Under the pieces are notes generated by a model. The model did not search any database. It was not told the origin of the DNA and was given only the letters and a program-made list of their open reading frames with translations. DNA of 64,000 nt, taken from contig CM055607.1 in assembly GCA_029379385.1 (NCBI GenBank), positions 310,001 through 374,000 on the forward strand, written 5' to 3'. The stretch's first letter is position 1. The number at the start of each line of letters is the position of its first letter. Positions 1 through 13,370 of the stretch are shown piece after piece. The stretch is from Quillaja saponaria. Taxonomy: Eukaryota > Streptophyta > Magnoliopsida > Fabales > Quillajaceae. The position numbers and the translations under genes are program-made.

Positions 1-136
1 TATCAAGTGGCCATTACCCGCATTCAAATACTTCATAATAAATTTGAAGAGCTTAAATTTGAAATTTGAAATTTCTCAGATCTTAATCGTATTTCAGCCA
101 ACTAGAAGAAACAGCCAGTAAAAAAAAGGGGTATAC

Positions 137-3014
137 CTTTGGAGCGAGCATGTAATAGACACTATTATCAACACCTCTGAAAGATATATTGGGCCCTTTT
201 TCATTCCCTTCAGCTGTGTGATTGAAAACGACATCCATGAGAACCTGCTGAGCAGAATTACCAGTGAAAAATCATATCAAATAAACTTTCAAGGAAATGC
301 TTAAACACAAGTAAATCACCTCTATTCCTCGTTTATGTGCTTCTTTAATAAGAAACTTGATCTCATTTACCCCATCACGACCGCAATTTCGTATTCCAGC
401 AGATGAGTATCTAATCATTGGTGAAAAGTAATTGATAGTTGAATATCCCCAAAAGTTAACCCTGAAGACAAAAGACATGATGTTTTATAGAAATAATAAG
501 GTAGAATGATATCTATTCTGGACATATATTCCTCAAATCATCTGGCTAAAAATTGGAAGATCTTAGTTTCATATTCTGCAGGATGTATAATAGTATAAGC
601 ATGTGTGGATGTGAAGAAAAGATTTGTTTGAATAGACTTCCAATAAATTCTAAATATTACAGAAGTGATAGCAAAGGAACTATCAATTATCAGTAATATC
701 AAATTTGGATGTCAATCCATCATTATAGTGCTTAAGAAAAAGTTATGATCTTTATACTGTAATATGTTCTTTTGACTTTTGAGAGCTGCCTTACTTATAG
801 TCACCCAAGACAGAGTTGTAGCTGAAGTACTCCAGCTCATTGAACTCATGACATGGCATTAACTCTATACAATTAACTCCAAGTTCCTGCAAAACGAATG
901 AGATCAGCAGCAATTAAGATCATATGATCCAATAACAATAGGTCCATGTAAATCATTAGAACTAATCTCCGATTAGTATACTTATGTAGTTTGAAGGCTT
1001 CTGCAGATAGTTATAGATACAACACCAACAATACAGGGTCAAATGACAAAAATCATTAGAATCTACCCCTGGGTGCAAGAAACAGTGGTTCCAACATATT
1101 GGTTAGAGTGCACCTTTAATGAAATCTCATTCAGACTCAATAATATCAAATTGATTGCACATTTTTGCTTAACAACTCATCAGCAGTCAATGATCAATAC
1201 GATTTCCCTTTTTCAGTCTCAGAAAGTTATTTGAACGAATCAACAGGAAAAATGAAATATTAAGATCAATAATTGTTTATTACTCTAGAATTTATCTGAA
1301 TTGTACCTTTAAGTGGTCAAGCTTCTCCACTACACCCAGGTATGTACCGGGGAACTCAGTCCCGCTTGATTCGTGCCTTGTGAACCCTCGAACATGCATT
1401 TCATATATTATAAGATCTTCTTGTGGATACTTCAGAGTTAAATCACCTTCCCAGTCAAACTGAACATCAGATAACAATAACAACAAGCAGCCTTGATTAA
1501 AGCTAAGTTTAACCCTCCAAGAGGAACAGTGACCATATCACATGTAATGATTAAGTATCAGATGTCGGATTTAATTCAACATATTGTCGAAGAAAAAGAG
1601 AAACAGTTCACATTATCACAAATTTTGGAGTTTACTTCTTTAAGTACTTCACATGAATATTTGACGGAAGATATAGAATGATCATTGAGAATTCTAAGCA
1701 ATATTGTATCTCAAAGTCTACAACTAATCTTAAGTCTCGATTGCAAGATATTTATTAAGAACAATTTTTAAGGAAAAAGAATTAAAACAGACATTGCTCA
1801 AGTTGGTCTTGCTATTATACTATGTGTAAATTACCTCATCATTAGATGAAGGGATCATACCGGCCATCTGCGGCCAGCAATTACCATCAGGTCCTAAAGC
1901 ACCAAACTCCCCTCTGCTAATAACTGCCTAGAGAAATAAAAGGAACATTACCCTCAATTGCAATTGACGAATTAAAGAAAGAAAGAAAGAAAAGAAAAGA
2001 AAAGTAGCAAGAAAAAGAACACGCAAAACTTATTACACTCTGGATAGAATCAGTGACATAAGAAAAGTAACAAGAAAAAGAATATGCATAACTTATGGCA
2101 CTCTGGATAGAATTAGTGATTTGGGAGGGGAAAGTGGCGATCACTGCTAACCTTTGCATAAGGATCTAATAATATTCGAGAAGAATCATAGTAGTGTCCA
2201 TCTTCGGGAGAAAACATTCCATGAATCTTGTAGCCATAAAGCATATCCCTGAAATCTCCTTTTAGAAATACATGCCAGACATCTCCAGTCTTATTAAGCA
2301 ATGGATCGAGAGAGATATACTCTGTAACTTGATTCTGCATTAAAGGAATTGTGATGGTTAATAACACATATACCAATAAATTAAGAAATCTCCAAGACTA
2401 AGTCGAAGTTTTCAAAAAATATAATTCATAACAAGTCTGACCCCAGAAAGTGATTCAGTAACTGGTCTACTGAATCATGGCATTTCTATAAATCAGATAA
2501 GCAACAAATCAGAAGGACTGAGTAGGCTCACTCTTTGGGTATAAGAAGCCAATGGACTCTAAAATGCACTCAACCAACTGCCCTCCACAACTCATACACC
2601 GAAATTACAAAAAAAGCCAACATTAGAATTGATTGAACTTACATCCTGTAAATCAGAGAGGCTGATCAAGCACAGCGTAGCCGAGGTTGCATTCCCAGAA
2701 TAAATGGCGAAATTGACCCCACCATCACGAGCCGTGGCACCAAAGGGCGTCGCATAGCCTTTGGATATTTGGAAGCGAGTCGACTTGGGCTTGCCGAGCA
2801 CCACAGCAGTTTCAGCCTCTGCCACACCGCCGTCTCTGGCATTGACAATCAACTTGTTCAATCTAGAAACACTAGGACACATTTCGAAATTGAAAGCTTT
2901 TTTCACTTCCATTGATACCCTTTTCTTGGAAAGGATTGGGCATTGAAAACTTTGAGGGTTGAGCTTTGGAGGAGTGGAATATAGGAAGCACGACGCGCAC
3001 TGAGTGAAGTCCAT
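137..3014 (-). CDS. ISA3: Isoamylase 3 (starch debranching enzyme), 5' part, truncated by window edge
   Basis: Hydrolyses alpha-1,6 branches of starch in the plastid; ISA3 is the isoform linked to starch breakdown. Seven exons read on the minus strand: 2643-3014, 2152-2334, 1835-1927, 1307-1459, 795-886, 320-461 and 137-244. All junctions are GT-AG and keep frame, giving 381 residues. The start is the ATG at 3014; an in-frame TTG further upstream is not a plant start. Residues 1 to about 85 look like a transit peptide. A CBM48-type segment follows ([20 protein letters not shown]), then the GH13 part with [14 protein letters not shown] (exon 4) and conserved region I, DVVFNHT (exon 7). The catalytic Asp/Glu residues and C-terminus lie beyond base 1. 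No further exon was recognised in 1-136. Assignment to ISA3 rather than ISA1 rests on overall resemblance of exons 2-4. Intron 2 carries a minisatellite. Confidence 0.93.
1976..2123. repeat. Intronic purine-rich run and two-copy minisatellite
   Basis: An (A)AAGA-rich run at about 1976-2007 leads into two imperfect copies of a 62-64 bp unit (about 1998-2061 and 2062-2123). Each contains AGCAAGAAAAAGAA or AACAAGAAAAAGAA and then CACTCTGGATAGAAT. It lies in the ISA3 intron between exons 2 and 3. Confidence 0.75.
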
Positions 3015-3532
3015 TATTGATGATTTGCTGGTTAACAAACCCAGAGATCCATGAAGAAGTAATAAATAATCAGTGATGGAAATAATTAGTCATTATTCGA
3101 AAGAAAAAGAAAAAAGCGATTGAATTCAAAGTTAAAGACTTGGAATTGGAAGATGAAGATGGAGAAGAAGAAGGAATAAGATTTGATCTAAAAGGCAAGT
3201 GAGGAGTGTATAAGTGTCGAGTGTAGAGAGGGTGAGATATTTTGTGAGCTGAGCTTCGACTGATGGACCAAGGACTGACTTTGTTCCACCACGTTTCTCG
3301 TTCAATTTCTTGATATGTGTAGTGTAGTGTAACAGTGTAAGGGAAGGTCCAGTCCGCTGAGCCCACTCACATGTTGGCCTCCATCTCAAAATCAGTCGAA
3401 TTTCATGTAACTTTAACTCCAACGAAACTACGAAGATAATTAAAATAGAGTAATATTTTTATTATACAATTACTTCCTCACACAAAAGATAAGAAATTAT
3501 TAATCATTTATGAACTACAGTTCTTTTAGGTG

Positions 3533-3557
3533 AGGTTAGGTTAGGTTAGGTTAGGTT
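3533..3557. repeat. (AGGTT)n pentanucleotide microsatellite
   Basis: About five tandem copies of AGGTT. It superficially resembles a telomeric repeat, but it is not the plant heptamer TTTAGGG. Confidence 0.8.
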
Positions 3558-3794
3558 TGTGATTGGATAAGAACTATGAATTAGAATTAAGGGCAGTTTC
3601 GTCTTTTCACTACGTTGGAACTTGGAAATTGAAATTATATTTGACTAGTCTATATAGGCAGCGGAGTAGGGTAACATTTTCTCTCTACAGTCTACGATAT
3701 ACTTAGCCTGCGATCGAGCTTTCCAATAAAAATAAATAAAATAATATTAGTAAGCGAGATTAATAGAAATGTGAAAATCACGGGTTTACCCCCC

Positions 3795-3818
3795 GATTCC
3801 GATTCCGATTCCGATTCC
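3795..3818. repeat. (GATTCC)4 hexanucleotide repeat
   Basis: Four perfect tandem copies of GATTCC in the ISA3/SAUR intergenic region. Confidence 0.9.
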
Positions 3819-5066
3819 AAGTGATCGGTTGGTGAGTTATGTGCGCCGATCAACAGTTGAGGAGGACTCTAAATTTTATATTACTATTATTACTACCAAC
3901 TTGTATTCTATTCTATGATTTCTATCTTCACCATGACCATGAGAAAGTAAAGCCGACTTTCTTTCTTTCTTTTCTTTTCTTATCTCAGGTAATATAAATA
4001 TAAAAGCCAACTTTTTTGTATTGTATGTAGGTGCAATTTTACATGCATAGGCGTCATTCCAGGTCCCATGCAAGCATGATTCATGAAGCACAGCCATTTA
4101 ACAATTTAAGAACAAACGAAACTATAAGCTAATTAACCATTTAATAATTTATGAACAAACGAAATTATAAAGAAAAAATAACCACTCTCACACAAATCAA
4201 TCTCACTGGTAATAAAATTAGCTTATTACCAAAAATACAGTTAAGAGAAAGCTCTGGTAAGATTGAGCGAATCTCTTTGGCACATGCCCAACATCTGTTC
4301 AATTTCAAATTTTTCTCAATGAAGAAAAGATTTGACAGCTTCTCATATGTTGTGTTCTCTCCACAACTTTAAGCTACCATATGACTCTATTTTATTAACA
4401 CCAACATGAGGACAGGCACAAATGAAGGAAAAGAAAATATTGAGTATCTTTTTTATCAAGTCTAACTTAAATTGGATGATGGACCAACTCTTTCATTTTA
4501 TCAATCTAGGACCTGAATTAGTTTGGGAATCTCGATGGTATGGCCTACCCACCAGCCCCTTCCTTCCCTAATCCCCCTAACCACTCCAACTCCTTTTGAA
4601 AACATTCATAAAAATTAAGCAAACATTGCTATAATTTTAAACTATCAATTTCTCTAACCAATTCAACTTTTAACTAGCAAGATCCTCCGAGGGATGAATG
4701 AAAAAGTAAATGCTAATCCAACTGTGAACTGAAAACATACATACCCAAAACAAAATAAATAAAAAATTCAGAATACTTAAATCATAAGATTTGTCATTAA
4801 TCTCAAAAAACTTGATCATCATTATCACAATTCGCATCAACATGACCAAAACAAATGGATGCTTCCAAAATCCTGCAAAACTAAAGGAAGAAAAGCTCAA
4901 CAACATCTCATTGAAACCCATCAAATTTACCATTAAAATGATGGGTTCAAGGATGGTTAGAACCAAAAATCCCTAGAAAAATACAGCACATTACTGACTT
5001 CATTTACAGATCCTAAGATGAAAAGCTCCACTCAAACTAAACCCTTGCTTTTTTCCAGTTCCCAAA

Positions 5067-5552
5067 CTAAACGTTTGCTTTCTGCAACAAAGGAGTGAAC
5101 GCCTGGCAAGCAATTCCGGTTTTTTGTTTGCAAGAATCAAAACCCACCTCAAATACCATCTTAAAAAACTCTTCCAAACAGAACTTACCGTATTTATTCT
5201 CGTCTTTGTCCAAAAGCCTGATGATTTCTCTGAAAAAAGTAACCTCACATGGAAGAACTAGACCACCATTGCAGGAAAACCCAAACTCCTCCTCTGCTTT
5301 CTTTAGCAGACCCACAAAGACCGGAAGATTTAAGAACCGGGCAGGAATTAAAAACCTTTTTCTTTCAGTCCCAACATAGACCGCAAGAAAACCTGAAGGT
5401 ATCCGACGGATGGAGTCGGATTCAGGGGATTCAAAATCGGAATACGACAGAACAGAGCGGCGCCGAAGGCTCGTATGCTTCCAACGCATCATGACCTGCT
5501 TGAGACGAACGATTTGACGGGTCTGATCGACTTTCTTGATGGCTGTCGACAT
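5067..5552 (-). CDS. SAUR-like auxin-responsive protein
   Basis: Small auxin-up RNA family protein; members promote cell expansion, typically by inhibiting PP2C-D phosphatases. Single exon, 161 aa, ATG at 5552 and TAG at 5067-5069; SAUR genes are normally intronless. The core SAUR domain covers roughly residues 50-130, with IPSGFLAVYVGTERKRF, then LKKAEEEFGF and GGLVLPCEVTFFREII. The N-terminal extension is basic (KKVDQTRQIVRLKQVMMRW) and the C-terminal tail is Cys-containing. The look is that of the SAUR76-79 type clade (inference). It is transcribed away from the galacturonokinase gene; the two start codons are 604 bp apart. Confidence 0.92.
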   Translation of the reverse strand: MSTAIKKVDQTRQIVRLKQVMMRWKHTSLRRRSVLSYSDFESPESDSIRRIPSGFLAVYVGTERKRFLIPARFLNLPVFVGLLKKAEEEFGFSCNGGLVLPCEVTFFREIIRLLDKDENKYGKFCLEEFFKMVFEVGFDSCKQKTGIACQAFTPLLQKANV

Positions 5553-6156
5553 TGAAGTAGTTGCAGAGAGAGAGAAGTAGAGTTGGAGTACAATTAAAAA
5601 ACAATGGAAGGAGGGGAAAGTATGGAACTGAGAGAGGTAAAACTAATGTTTGTTGTTCCATTTATATCCCTATCACAAAACAGCAACCTACTTGGACATG
5701 GGCTTTATGTATATAGAAAAGCAATAAGTCTTTATTTAAATTTGGGCTTTTGTTGGATCTTACAGGCAAAATTACAGAATTCTACTTGAAATCAACATGG
5801 TATAAATTGCACATGGTATAAACTCTCATGAAAAGAAAAGGTCATTTTATGCAGTGATGATGACGACGACAGTGATATAATTGAAGAGACAAACCATCCA
5901 CCAAAGTACCAAACAATGCAGCAGATAAAAGCTATGTCAATTTACGTTTCAACCGATTTTGCCGCTTCACTAACCGTATATTGCATTTGTTTTATTGGAC
6001 CCTAATTAATAATTACCAATCAAATCTCTGTATGCGGGACTCTCTTGCGTTTCTGAAATTTGGAAACACCAAATCCGTCTATTGCATTTCACGCTGCTGA
6101 ACAAGTAGCGGGACCAAAGCTCAATCTGGTAGGCAATTACCGGAGTTTTCTTGAAG

Positions 6157-9100
6157 ATGGGTGGGTTGTCTTGGCCTTCAGATGAAGAGGTATATCATGA
6201 TCTATTGGATCCGTATTTCGACAATTATTGGCATCATTTGCGTTTAGATTCATCTGGGTTCCGTTGATTTTGTTGTGATTTTCCCATGTGTCAATGGGTT
6301 TGCTGCTTAGATTTGTTCAGGGACGGTGCATTACCGGTTCATTATATATTCTTCTTTGATAGGAAACAATAGAGCTAGGGTAGTGTTGGCTAGCTAGTAT
6401 TTTCAGCTTACTTTTCAATTGCAAGAATTTGCTTAACACTTAGCAAGAAAGCTAAACACATAGTGGCAGTGCCATTCAAGAGCTTTTAATGTGGGCGGAA
6501 TTCTCTTTATCCTATACACTCAAAGGAAGTTTAGGAAATAGGACAATGACATGAAGCTATATATTGAATCCCAAAACTGAAGAAGAGGGTGTGATTATGA
6601 AGACAATAGGAGACTGCCTCTTTGTGATAGAGGAGGCATTATATCTGATGACTCTTCATTATTCAGTTTATATTTTCCCTATAAGTTATTCAATTTTACA
6701 CTCACTGATATGTTTCATTACAGTTAAATGGAATAAGAAAGATTGTTTCAGATATAGGAGGGAAAGGTACTGAGGAAGTTCGAGTTGTAGTATCTCCTTA
6801 TCGTATTTGTCCTTTGGGAGCACATATTGATCATCAGGTTAGTTGAATGTGGAAATTAGTCCATGTGAACCTAAGATTGATCTTGAGTACTATATCAAAG
6901 ATAATAACTGTACACTCTAGGACTAATTATAAGTCCACAAAAATTACTTTTCAATCAATGCATCATTGGTTTACTTGTCTCGATCTTTTTTCAGTTTTCA
7001 CAGAACCAATCGGTAGAGGTTCTTGGAATTTCAAAAACTTAATTTTGAAGTAAGTTTTTGCGCTTTCTGTTTTATATCTGCAGGGTGGAACTGTTTCAGC
7101 TATGACAATAAATAAGGGAATACTGCTGGGGTTTATCCCTTCTGGTGATACTCAGGTAAAATAAGAAAATCTTCACCTTATAAGTTCACAAAAATGATTG
7201 AACTTAGAAATTATGTATTTGACATTACCCATAAAATATCATATTAATGGATGCTTGTGATTCCTCAGCATTAGATGCTTTCCAAATGCTGATGTATTCT
7301 TTTAGATAAGGGCTGCTGTAATGTTACTAAATAGCTTGACAAGCTAACTGTATTGCTGGAATGTTTTCCAGTACTTTTTATTTTGTATAGGTCAGATCAC
7401 TATGAACATATTAAACTGTAATGTATATGGTGTTAGAATCATATCATTAAATTGAGGTCGTTCTCTCTCCCTCTCTGTTTTTTCCATCTTACTTCAAAAA
7501 GAATTTTTGAATTTTTTGTGAATCTATGGAATATGAATGCCTAAGAGGATGATTGAGTTTTCGAAGTACATTGATTGCCTCTATACTGTCATATGTCTTC
7601 TGAATTATCTCTGGACTTGTTGTAGGTTGTACTTCGATCAGGGCAGTTTAAAGGAGAAGTTAGATTCAGGTGTTGGCACTGTGCTTATAGTGATTTATTG
7701 CTTTTATGTAGTCTGTTACAGCATTCCTGGATTTATTATTTGTTATTGCAATTTTTTCACATGTTTTTTTATAAGATGCTTGAATTTCCAATATGTATTA
7801 AGCCTAAGAATATGAATAAGATAAACCCAAAATGACCAATAATACATTTTGTGGATGAACTGCAATGATCAGCAGTTCTTAACAATTTATAAGATGAATT
7901 CAAGGTGGAGCTTCACTGGCAACGTCAATTATATGGCTGAAATTTATGCCCTCTCTGTAGTTCTTTCTTATGACTTACCTCCATTATGAATTCAGAATAA
8001 CCCCGCATTCCTGTTTTCTTTGCGAGCTAATTATCTTCAAATTTTCCTGGCTGTATTCATTATCCAAGTTGCCTATAGTGAGTTTTAAAGTGTTTGGTTT
8101 CTTGGGTTTGATAGAGTTGATGGAATTCAGAAGTCAAGCCAGAGTAGTAAGATGCATAGTGGGATACTGCCAAAGGATTCTTCTGGACCACAAGAAGAAT
8201 GTGATTGGGGACGTTATTCTAGAGGAGCAGTATTTGCACTACAGAATAGGGGAAACTATCTTTCTCAGGTTAGGGGTGCTTCATGTTGGTACACTTTTCT
8301 ATTTCCATAATGGTATAATTAAGTTATGCGTATATTTGGACTTTCATCATATAGACGATGACTTAATCGGCCTATGGAAAGCTTGTATTCTATGTACTTT
8401 TGTACTTTCAGAGTTTCAGTTTTTAATCATGAAGGTAATAAAGTTAAACATACCTTGTAAATTGGAAATCAAGGCCTTTTGGGACACAGGTTTGCATAAA
8501 TTGAGTAAATTGTTCTATAAGATGGATAATCATAACCTTAGGATAAATTTATAATCTGTATTTTATAATTTATATGGAAAGGGAGCCATCTATTTGCAGT
8601 TGTTGATATGAAATCAAGTTGTGGTTTCTTGTTGTCATATTCCATGTATTGTTTTCTGAAATACTCAAACTTTATGCAAATTAAAATTGTTGTTTTGATT
8701 GCAACTCAAATTGGCATTCAACTTGTTTGATGCTTTGATAGTTAAATCTATTCAGCTGGCAGAGGCTTTGCATCGTCACAAAGACAGGACTTCACGCAGA
8801 ACATATGATCCTTTATGTCATTACTACTGCCTGAAATATATTGTTGATTGTCTTATGGCATATAGCTTTGTAATATTATAGGAAAAAGGATGATATTCAT
8901 CAATATAAATTCTCAGGAGTTTTATTGGAAATATTCTCCATGTATGAAAGATATTTAGTGTTAGTAATTATCTGAAACATCATTAACTTTGGTACTTTTT
9001 CAGGGAATCATAGGATACATATCTGGTTCCAATGGTTTGGACAGTTCAGGCTTAAGCTCTTCCGCTGCTGTAAGAAATTATTATTTTTTTTTTTCCGGCT

Positions 9101-12100
9101 GCCTGCAGCCTACTTTTCTTCTTTGTAAATAGAAATGAATTTCGCAATTGAATCTTAAATTAGACTTAGCTTCTTAAGGAAAATTCATCTCTTCCCTTCT
9201 CCATCTCTCCAATTTTTTAGTTTTTTTCTTCCACGGTTGGTGCAAATCAGCCAGAGCAATCACAGTTGAATTGTGACTTGTTTTCTCTAGTGCATTCATG
9301 TGCATTATGATATCCAAGTAGAAAATATTATACAATGATTAGCTTCCTAGTTCATTGGTGATTTGATACTTTTAAACCTCTAAGCCTGGTCTGCCATAAT
9401 GGTATATTACCAAAAACTACCCAGTGTTAAACTTCTGTCACTTTCTCTAATGAATTTTGGTTGTTTCGGTCTGCTGAGGGCTTCTTCTAGTTCTTCCTAC
9501 TTATTCTCTCTTAGATTCTTTTGACCATTTTTCTGTTTCCTATATGCATTTCAGCACCACTCTGTTCTATAAGTTCAGGATCCTAGAGCCATCTTTTAGT
9601 GGCATATTAATTTCCCACTGCACCATCCTAACAGCAGAAATTGAAGGCTGCCTTGAGCCATCTAGGGCTACAACTACTTGGATGAAAGTTTGGGTTAGAT
9701 GTACCTGGTAATCTGTACTTAATGCTAGAGGATGTTGGGGTTTGATGCCATGGAAATTCAATTGAGAGTCTGAGACCTACTCTTAGATTGACCCCTCTGT
9801 TGTATGACATTCTTTTATCCAAATAAAACCCTTGAGGATTCTTTTGTAATTATCATATTATTTTATATGTGCATGTTTGACAGGTTGGAATAGCTTACTT
9901 GCTGGCTTTTGAAAGTGCAAATAATTTAGTGATATCTCCTACAGAAAATATAGAATATGATCGGTAGGCTTCTCTAACATTTTCATCTACATTGTACTGA
10001 CATTACTTGTTTTAATAATTCTAGATGCATTATTACTTATGAAAAGATTTGAAACTTGTACAAGTTCTTGAGAACCACAATACTGTGGCATTTGATTCTG
10101 TGATAACCAATGACACATGTGCAGACATGTATGTGCTGTTAGAACAATGAGTTGGATAATATCATTTATGGATGGGTTGGTCTGAGTGTGTAAGAGAGAG
10201 AAAGTGACATGATCTGCTAGCCTGATATGTTTACCATTGAGACAATAAAAATTATCCATCCTTCGGTCTTTATGTGCGGTTCACGTCTATCCTTCATGCT
10301 CCTGGAGGAGTTAAAAGTTTGGCTTTTCACAGAATTGCAATGATCATATAATACTAAAATGTCATGGGTTATAAGTGACGAATAGGAGGAGTTTAAAATA
10401 AAGATAAAGTCAAAAGTCGTGTTTAACAAAATCAAAAGGAAAAACTTCCTTGAAACAAATGCTTTTCTGCAGTCCTAGAAAACCTTTGTGGAGAAACTGC
10501 ATTCTGATAAAGTCAAAGCCGTGTATAACAAAATCAAAAGGAAAAGCTCCCTTGAAACAAATGCTTTTCTGCAGTCCTAGAAAACCTTTGTGGAGAAACT
10601 GCATTCTGATATAGTATAATGGCTGGAATAAGCAAAATTTGGGGTCTTGGACATCAAGAAGAAGACTGGTGGCTGTAAATGGAAGATCAATGCTGTTGAA
10701 GATGAGAATGGAAAGACGGGCTTCAAAATGAATAGAGCTTATTGAAGGCAGGCAGATGGTTTTGGCCTTTGGGTGATAGTGAACTGATGGTACAAGAAAC
10801 TTGTGAACTATTGAATAGGATTACGTGATATGTAACGTAATTGTATCTTTAGACATCCAGTTGTTGTGTCTTGGATAGACCAAACATCCTACCTATCTGT
10901 TAAGCTTTGGGCCTAGCATTCAACAGTCTACTTACCGATAAATGACCTAACAAAAATGACTATTTTACAATTAAAGACATTAATTTTTCCTTTGAATCAT
11001 ATTGATCTCTTAAAATTCTATCATGAACCATTTGTAATAAACACTTGAATTTTTTGAGAAGCATGCAGATGATTAAAATACACTTTTGATCTTCCCCTTG
11101 TCTGAAGCGACTTTATGGAATTTTTACTGTTTCATGGCAATTACTATTTAGATGCCTCATTCTTTCAATAAGTACAGTCACAGATACATTGTTACCTATT
11201 TTCTGGTGGTTTTGACATTGTGAATATTTCTTCTGTTTTGCATATAGATTGATCGAGAACGAATATTTGGGTCTCCGAAATGGCATATTGGACCAATCAG
11301 CAATATTGCTTTCAAGTTATGGTTGTTTGATGTGCATGAACTGCAAGGTAATCTATGGATGAATGTGCCATTTAAATGTTTTCCAAAAGATTAACTTTTG
11401 TTATCTACTAGCATTATGGTGTCTCATCTCTCATGAGTTTTCTGGGCATGCGCAGACCAAAGAACATAAGCTTATACACCCACCAAAGCTGCAAAAGAAC
11501 CACAAAAATGAACGGCACAAAGCATTCAGAATATTGTTGGCACTTTCAGGGTTGAAACATGCTCTGGTTAACAACCCCGGATATAATCGGCGAGTTGCTG
11601 AGTGTCAAGAGGCTGCTAAAGTTCTTTTGGAGTAAGATTTGTTTCCATTTGAGGAAAAAATAACTTTTTTATTTCTTTGTTATTCCTTTCTTCAGTAATT
11701 AAGATTTTCCTTACTAGCATGTCCATCTACTGGTATTACACTTTTCAAATTGATCAAGCCCAAAATAGTGCACGTTTTAGACTGGTTCATATTGCTATTA
11801 TATGCTTAAATAGTAGACAGAATGAACTTCCATGTGAGAAAGACGATGCTCTGAGTACTTATTTAAGACTAGACATATTTTTCTTAAGCTCTGAAGTAGA
11901 GCTGTAATGCTTAGTTAAGAAGGTCGGAGGGAAATGAATATCCCTTCTTCGTTTTTGACATGCAAAATACAATTATTAACTATATCTATGCAATCTAGAA
12001 AGGTAAGTCCAGTATAATTATGCTTTGCTCTATTTGTTCTGCAGAGCATCCGGAAATGGTGAAGTGGAGCCTTTCCTGTGTAATGGCAAGTACTCTGATT

Positions 12101-13370
12101 GAATTTCTGAGGTTCAATAGTTATTCTTATCTTGTTAACTGATTTTACCTTTTTCCCCTTGTGAATAGTTAAACCAGAAGCTTATGAAGCTCACAAGGTA
12201 ATGACATTAATATGTAAAGATTTTGCTGTCTCTCAATGGCTTTTCTTGATTCATATATCTGAGAACTGACAGTATGTCCATGTAGACAGGCAAAATACAC
12301 ATTCAATATTCTGGAGGTTTTTCTTTCTCTGTTTATTTGTTACCTCCTTCTGTTTGAATTTAATTAGTGGAAGGATTATTCTCAAGGAACCAACATGTTG
12401 GGTCTGACTTGGGTGTTACTTGTGGAGGCTGTTTTTGAGTGGGGATTATAGTCTCTTGATCATTAGTTTACAAGCTTGCCATTGAAAAATGTTGAAAATG
12501 CCATCAGTTATACAATCTGACCAAGCTGATTACTTTGTGACTTGTGGCAACAATTTCCTAGTCTATTAGTTGATCAACTCAATCTCGTAGATCTTATTTA
12601 TTCCATGTTGTTCAATGTCAGCATCATATATCTTAATCTAAAATTACTTACCAGTTATGATCCCGGCATAAATTAGAAAACCTTGATTTAGTTGTCTCAC
12701 TGTGCAGTGCAAATTAGAAACCAATCTAGCTAAAAGAGCAGAGCATTATTTCTCAGAGAATACAAGGGTTATGAAAGGTACCAAGCAGTTTGTTTAATTG
12801 ATTTCATAAATGTAGATATTTTATGTTGCATATATATACACGCAAGTGTGTGCTGCTAACTTTTGTCTTTGTACTTCAAAACTAAATTTATATCAGGACT
12901 TGAAGCTTGGGCATTGGGCAAGATAGAAGAATTTGGGAGGCTTATAACAGCTTCTGGTCTAAGTTCTATTCAGAACTATGAATGTGGTATATCCTAAACC
13001 TGGCAACTTTTCGTCTTTAAGGCCATGTGTTGTGAACCCTCGTGAGATTTATATAAAATAATAACTCTGTGAAGACATTGAGTTTCTATTGTTATGATCC
13101 TTAAATGAATTTTGTGATTGTAAAGGTTGCGAACCACTTATTCAATTGTATGAGATCCTTGTGAGGGCTCCTGGCGTATTTGGAGCACGATTCAGTGGTG
13201 CTGGTTTTAGAGGGTGCTGTGTTGCATTAGTAGATGCTGAGCTTGCAGTTGAAGCAGCATCATTTGTGAGGACAGAATATCTGAAGGTGCAGCCTTTGTT
13301 GGCCAGCCAAATCAACCAAGACTCCACTGTTTTGATTTGTGATTCTAGCGTCTGTGCTCATATATTATGA
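6157..13370 (+). CDS. GALAK: Galacturonokinase (GHMP kinase family)
   Basis: Phosphorylates D-galacturonic acid at C1, salvaging pectin breakdown products toward UDP-GalA; cytosolic. Fourteen exons: 6157-6189, 6724-6837, 7084-7155, 7626-7669, 8115-8268, 9004-9069, 9884-9963, 11248-11347, 11456-11631, 12045-12085, 12169-12197, 12708-12777, 12897-12986, 13126-13370. All joins are in frame; 437 aa, stop TGA at 13368. GHMP motif 1 is SPYRICPLGAHIDHQ (35-49), the ATP-binding motif is GLDSSGLSSSAA (150-161), and motif 3 is APGVFGARFSGAGFRGCC in the last exon. Intron 10 (12086-12168) has a GC donor; all others start with GT. The last two exons lie inside a tandem segmental duplication whose second copy is a dead fragment at 20222-20686. 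Intron 7 contains a 103-bp tandem repeat. Confidence 0.95.
10403..10607. repeat. Two-copy 103-bp tandem repeat in galacturonokinase intron 7
   Basis: Unit 1 is 10403-10505 and unit 2 is 10506-10607. They are nearly identical, sharing the stretch from TTGAAACAAATGCTTTTCTG onward through the unit end. This is a recent local duplication. An open frame runs through it on the minus strand only because the repeat length preserves frame. Confidence 0.9.

Larger units (their letters stand above)
3060..5066. other. Intergenic region between ISA3 and SAUR
   Basis: The ISA3 5' flank and the SAUR 3' flank. I see no convincing coding region; short open frames here lack family resemblance and splice logic. 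It holds two short tandem repeats (3533-3557 and 3795-3818) and a TATA-like TCTATATAGG near 3648 with no recognisable gene downstream. Confidence 0.6.

Noticed and set aside
1..136. Next ISA3 exon
   Set aside because: No frame here matches the expected continuation of isoamylase; it is taken as intron.
3533..3557. Interstitial telomere-like array
   Set aside because: The unit is AGGTT, not the plant telomere heptamer, and there are only about five copies; it is a microsatellite.
3640..3870. TATA-like TCTATATAGG followed by possible leader, as a hidden gene
   Set aside because: No coding region, snoRNA boxes or tRNA-like fold follow; the signal alone is weak.
7970..8554. 194-codon open frame
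   Set aside because: It reads galacturonokinase exon 5 out of frame plus intron sequence.
8699..8881. Open stretch in galacturonokinase intron 5 as a cassette exon
   Set aside because: Exons 5 and 6 already join in phase 0 to give a continuous conserved kinase sequence, and the stretch has no family resemblance.
10403..10607. CRISPR-like or coding repeat
   Set aside because: Only two long adjacent copies with no spacers, inside a plant intron; a simple tandem duplication.
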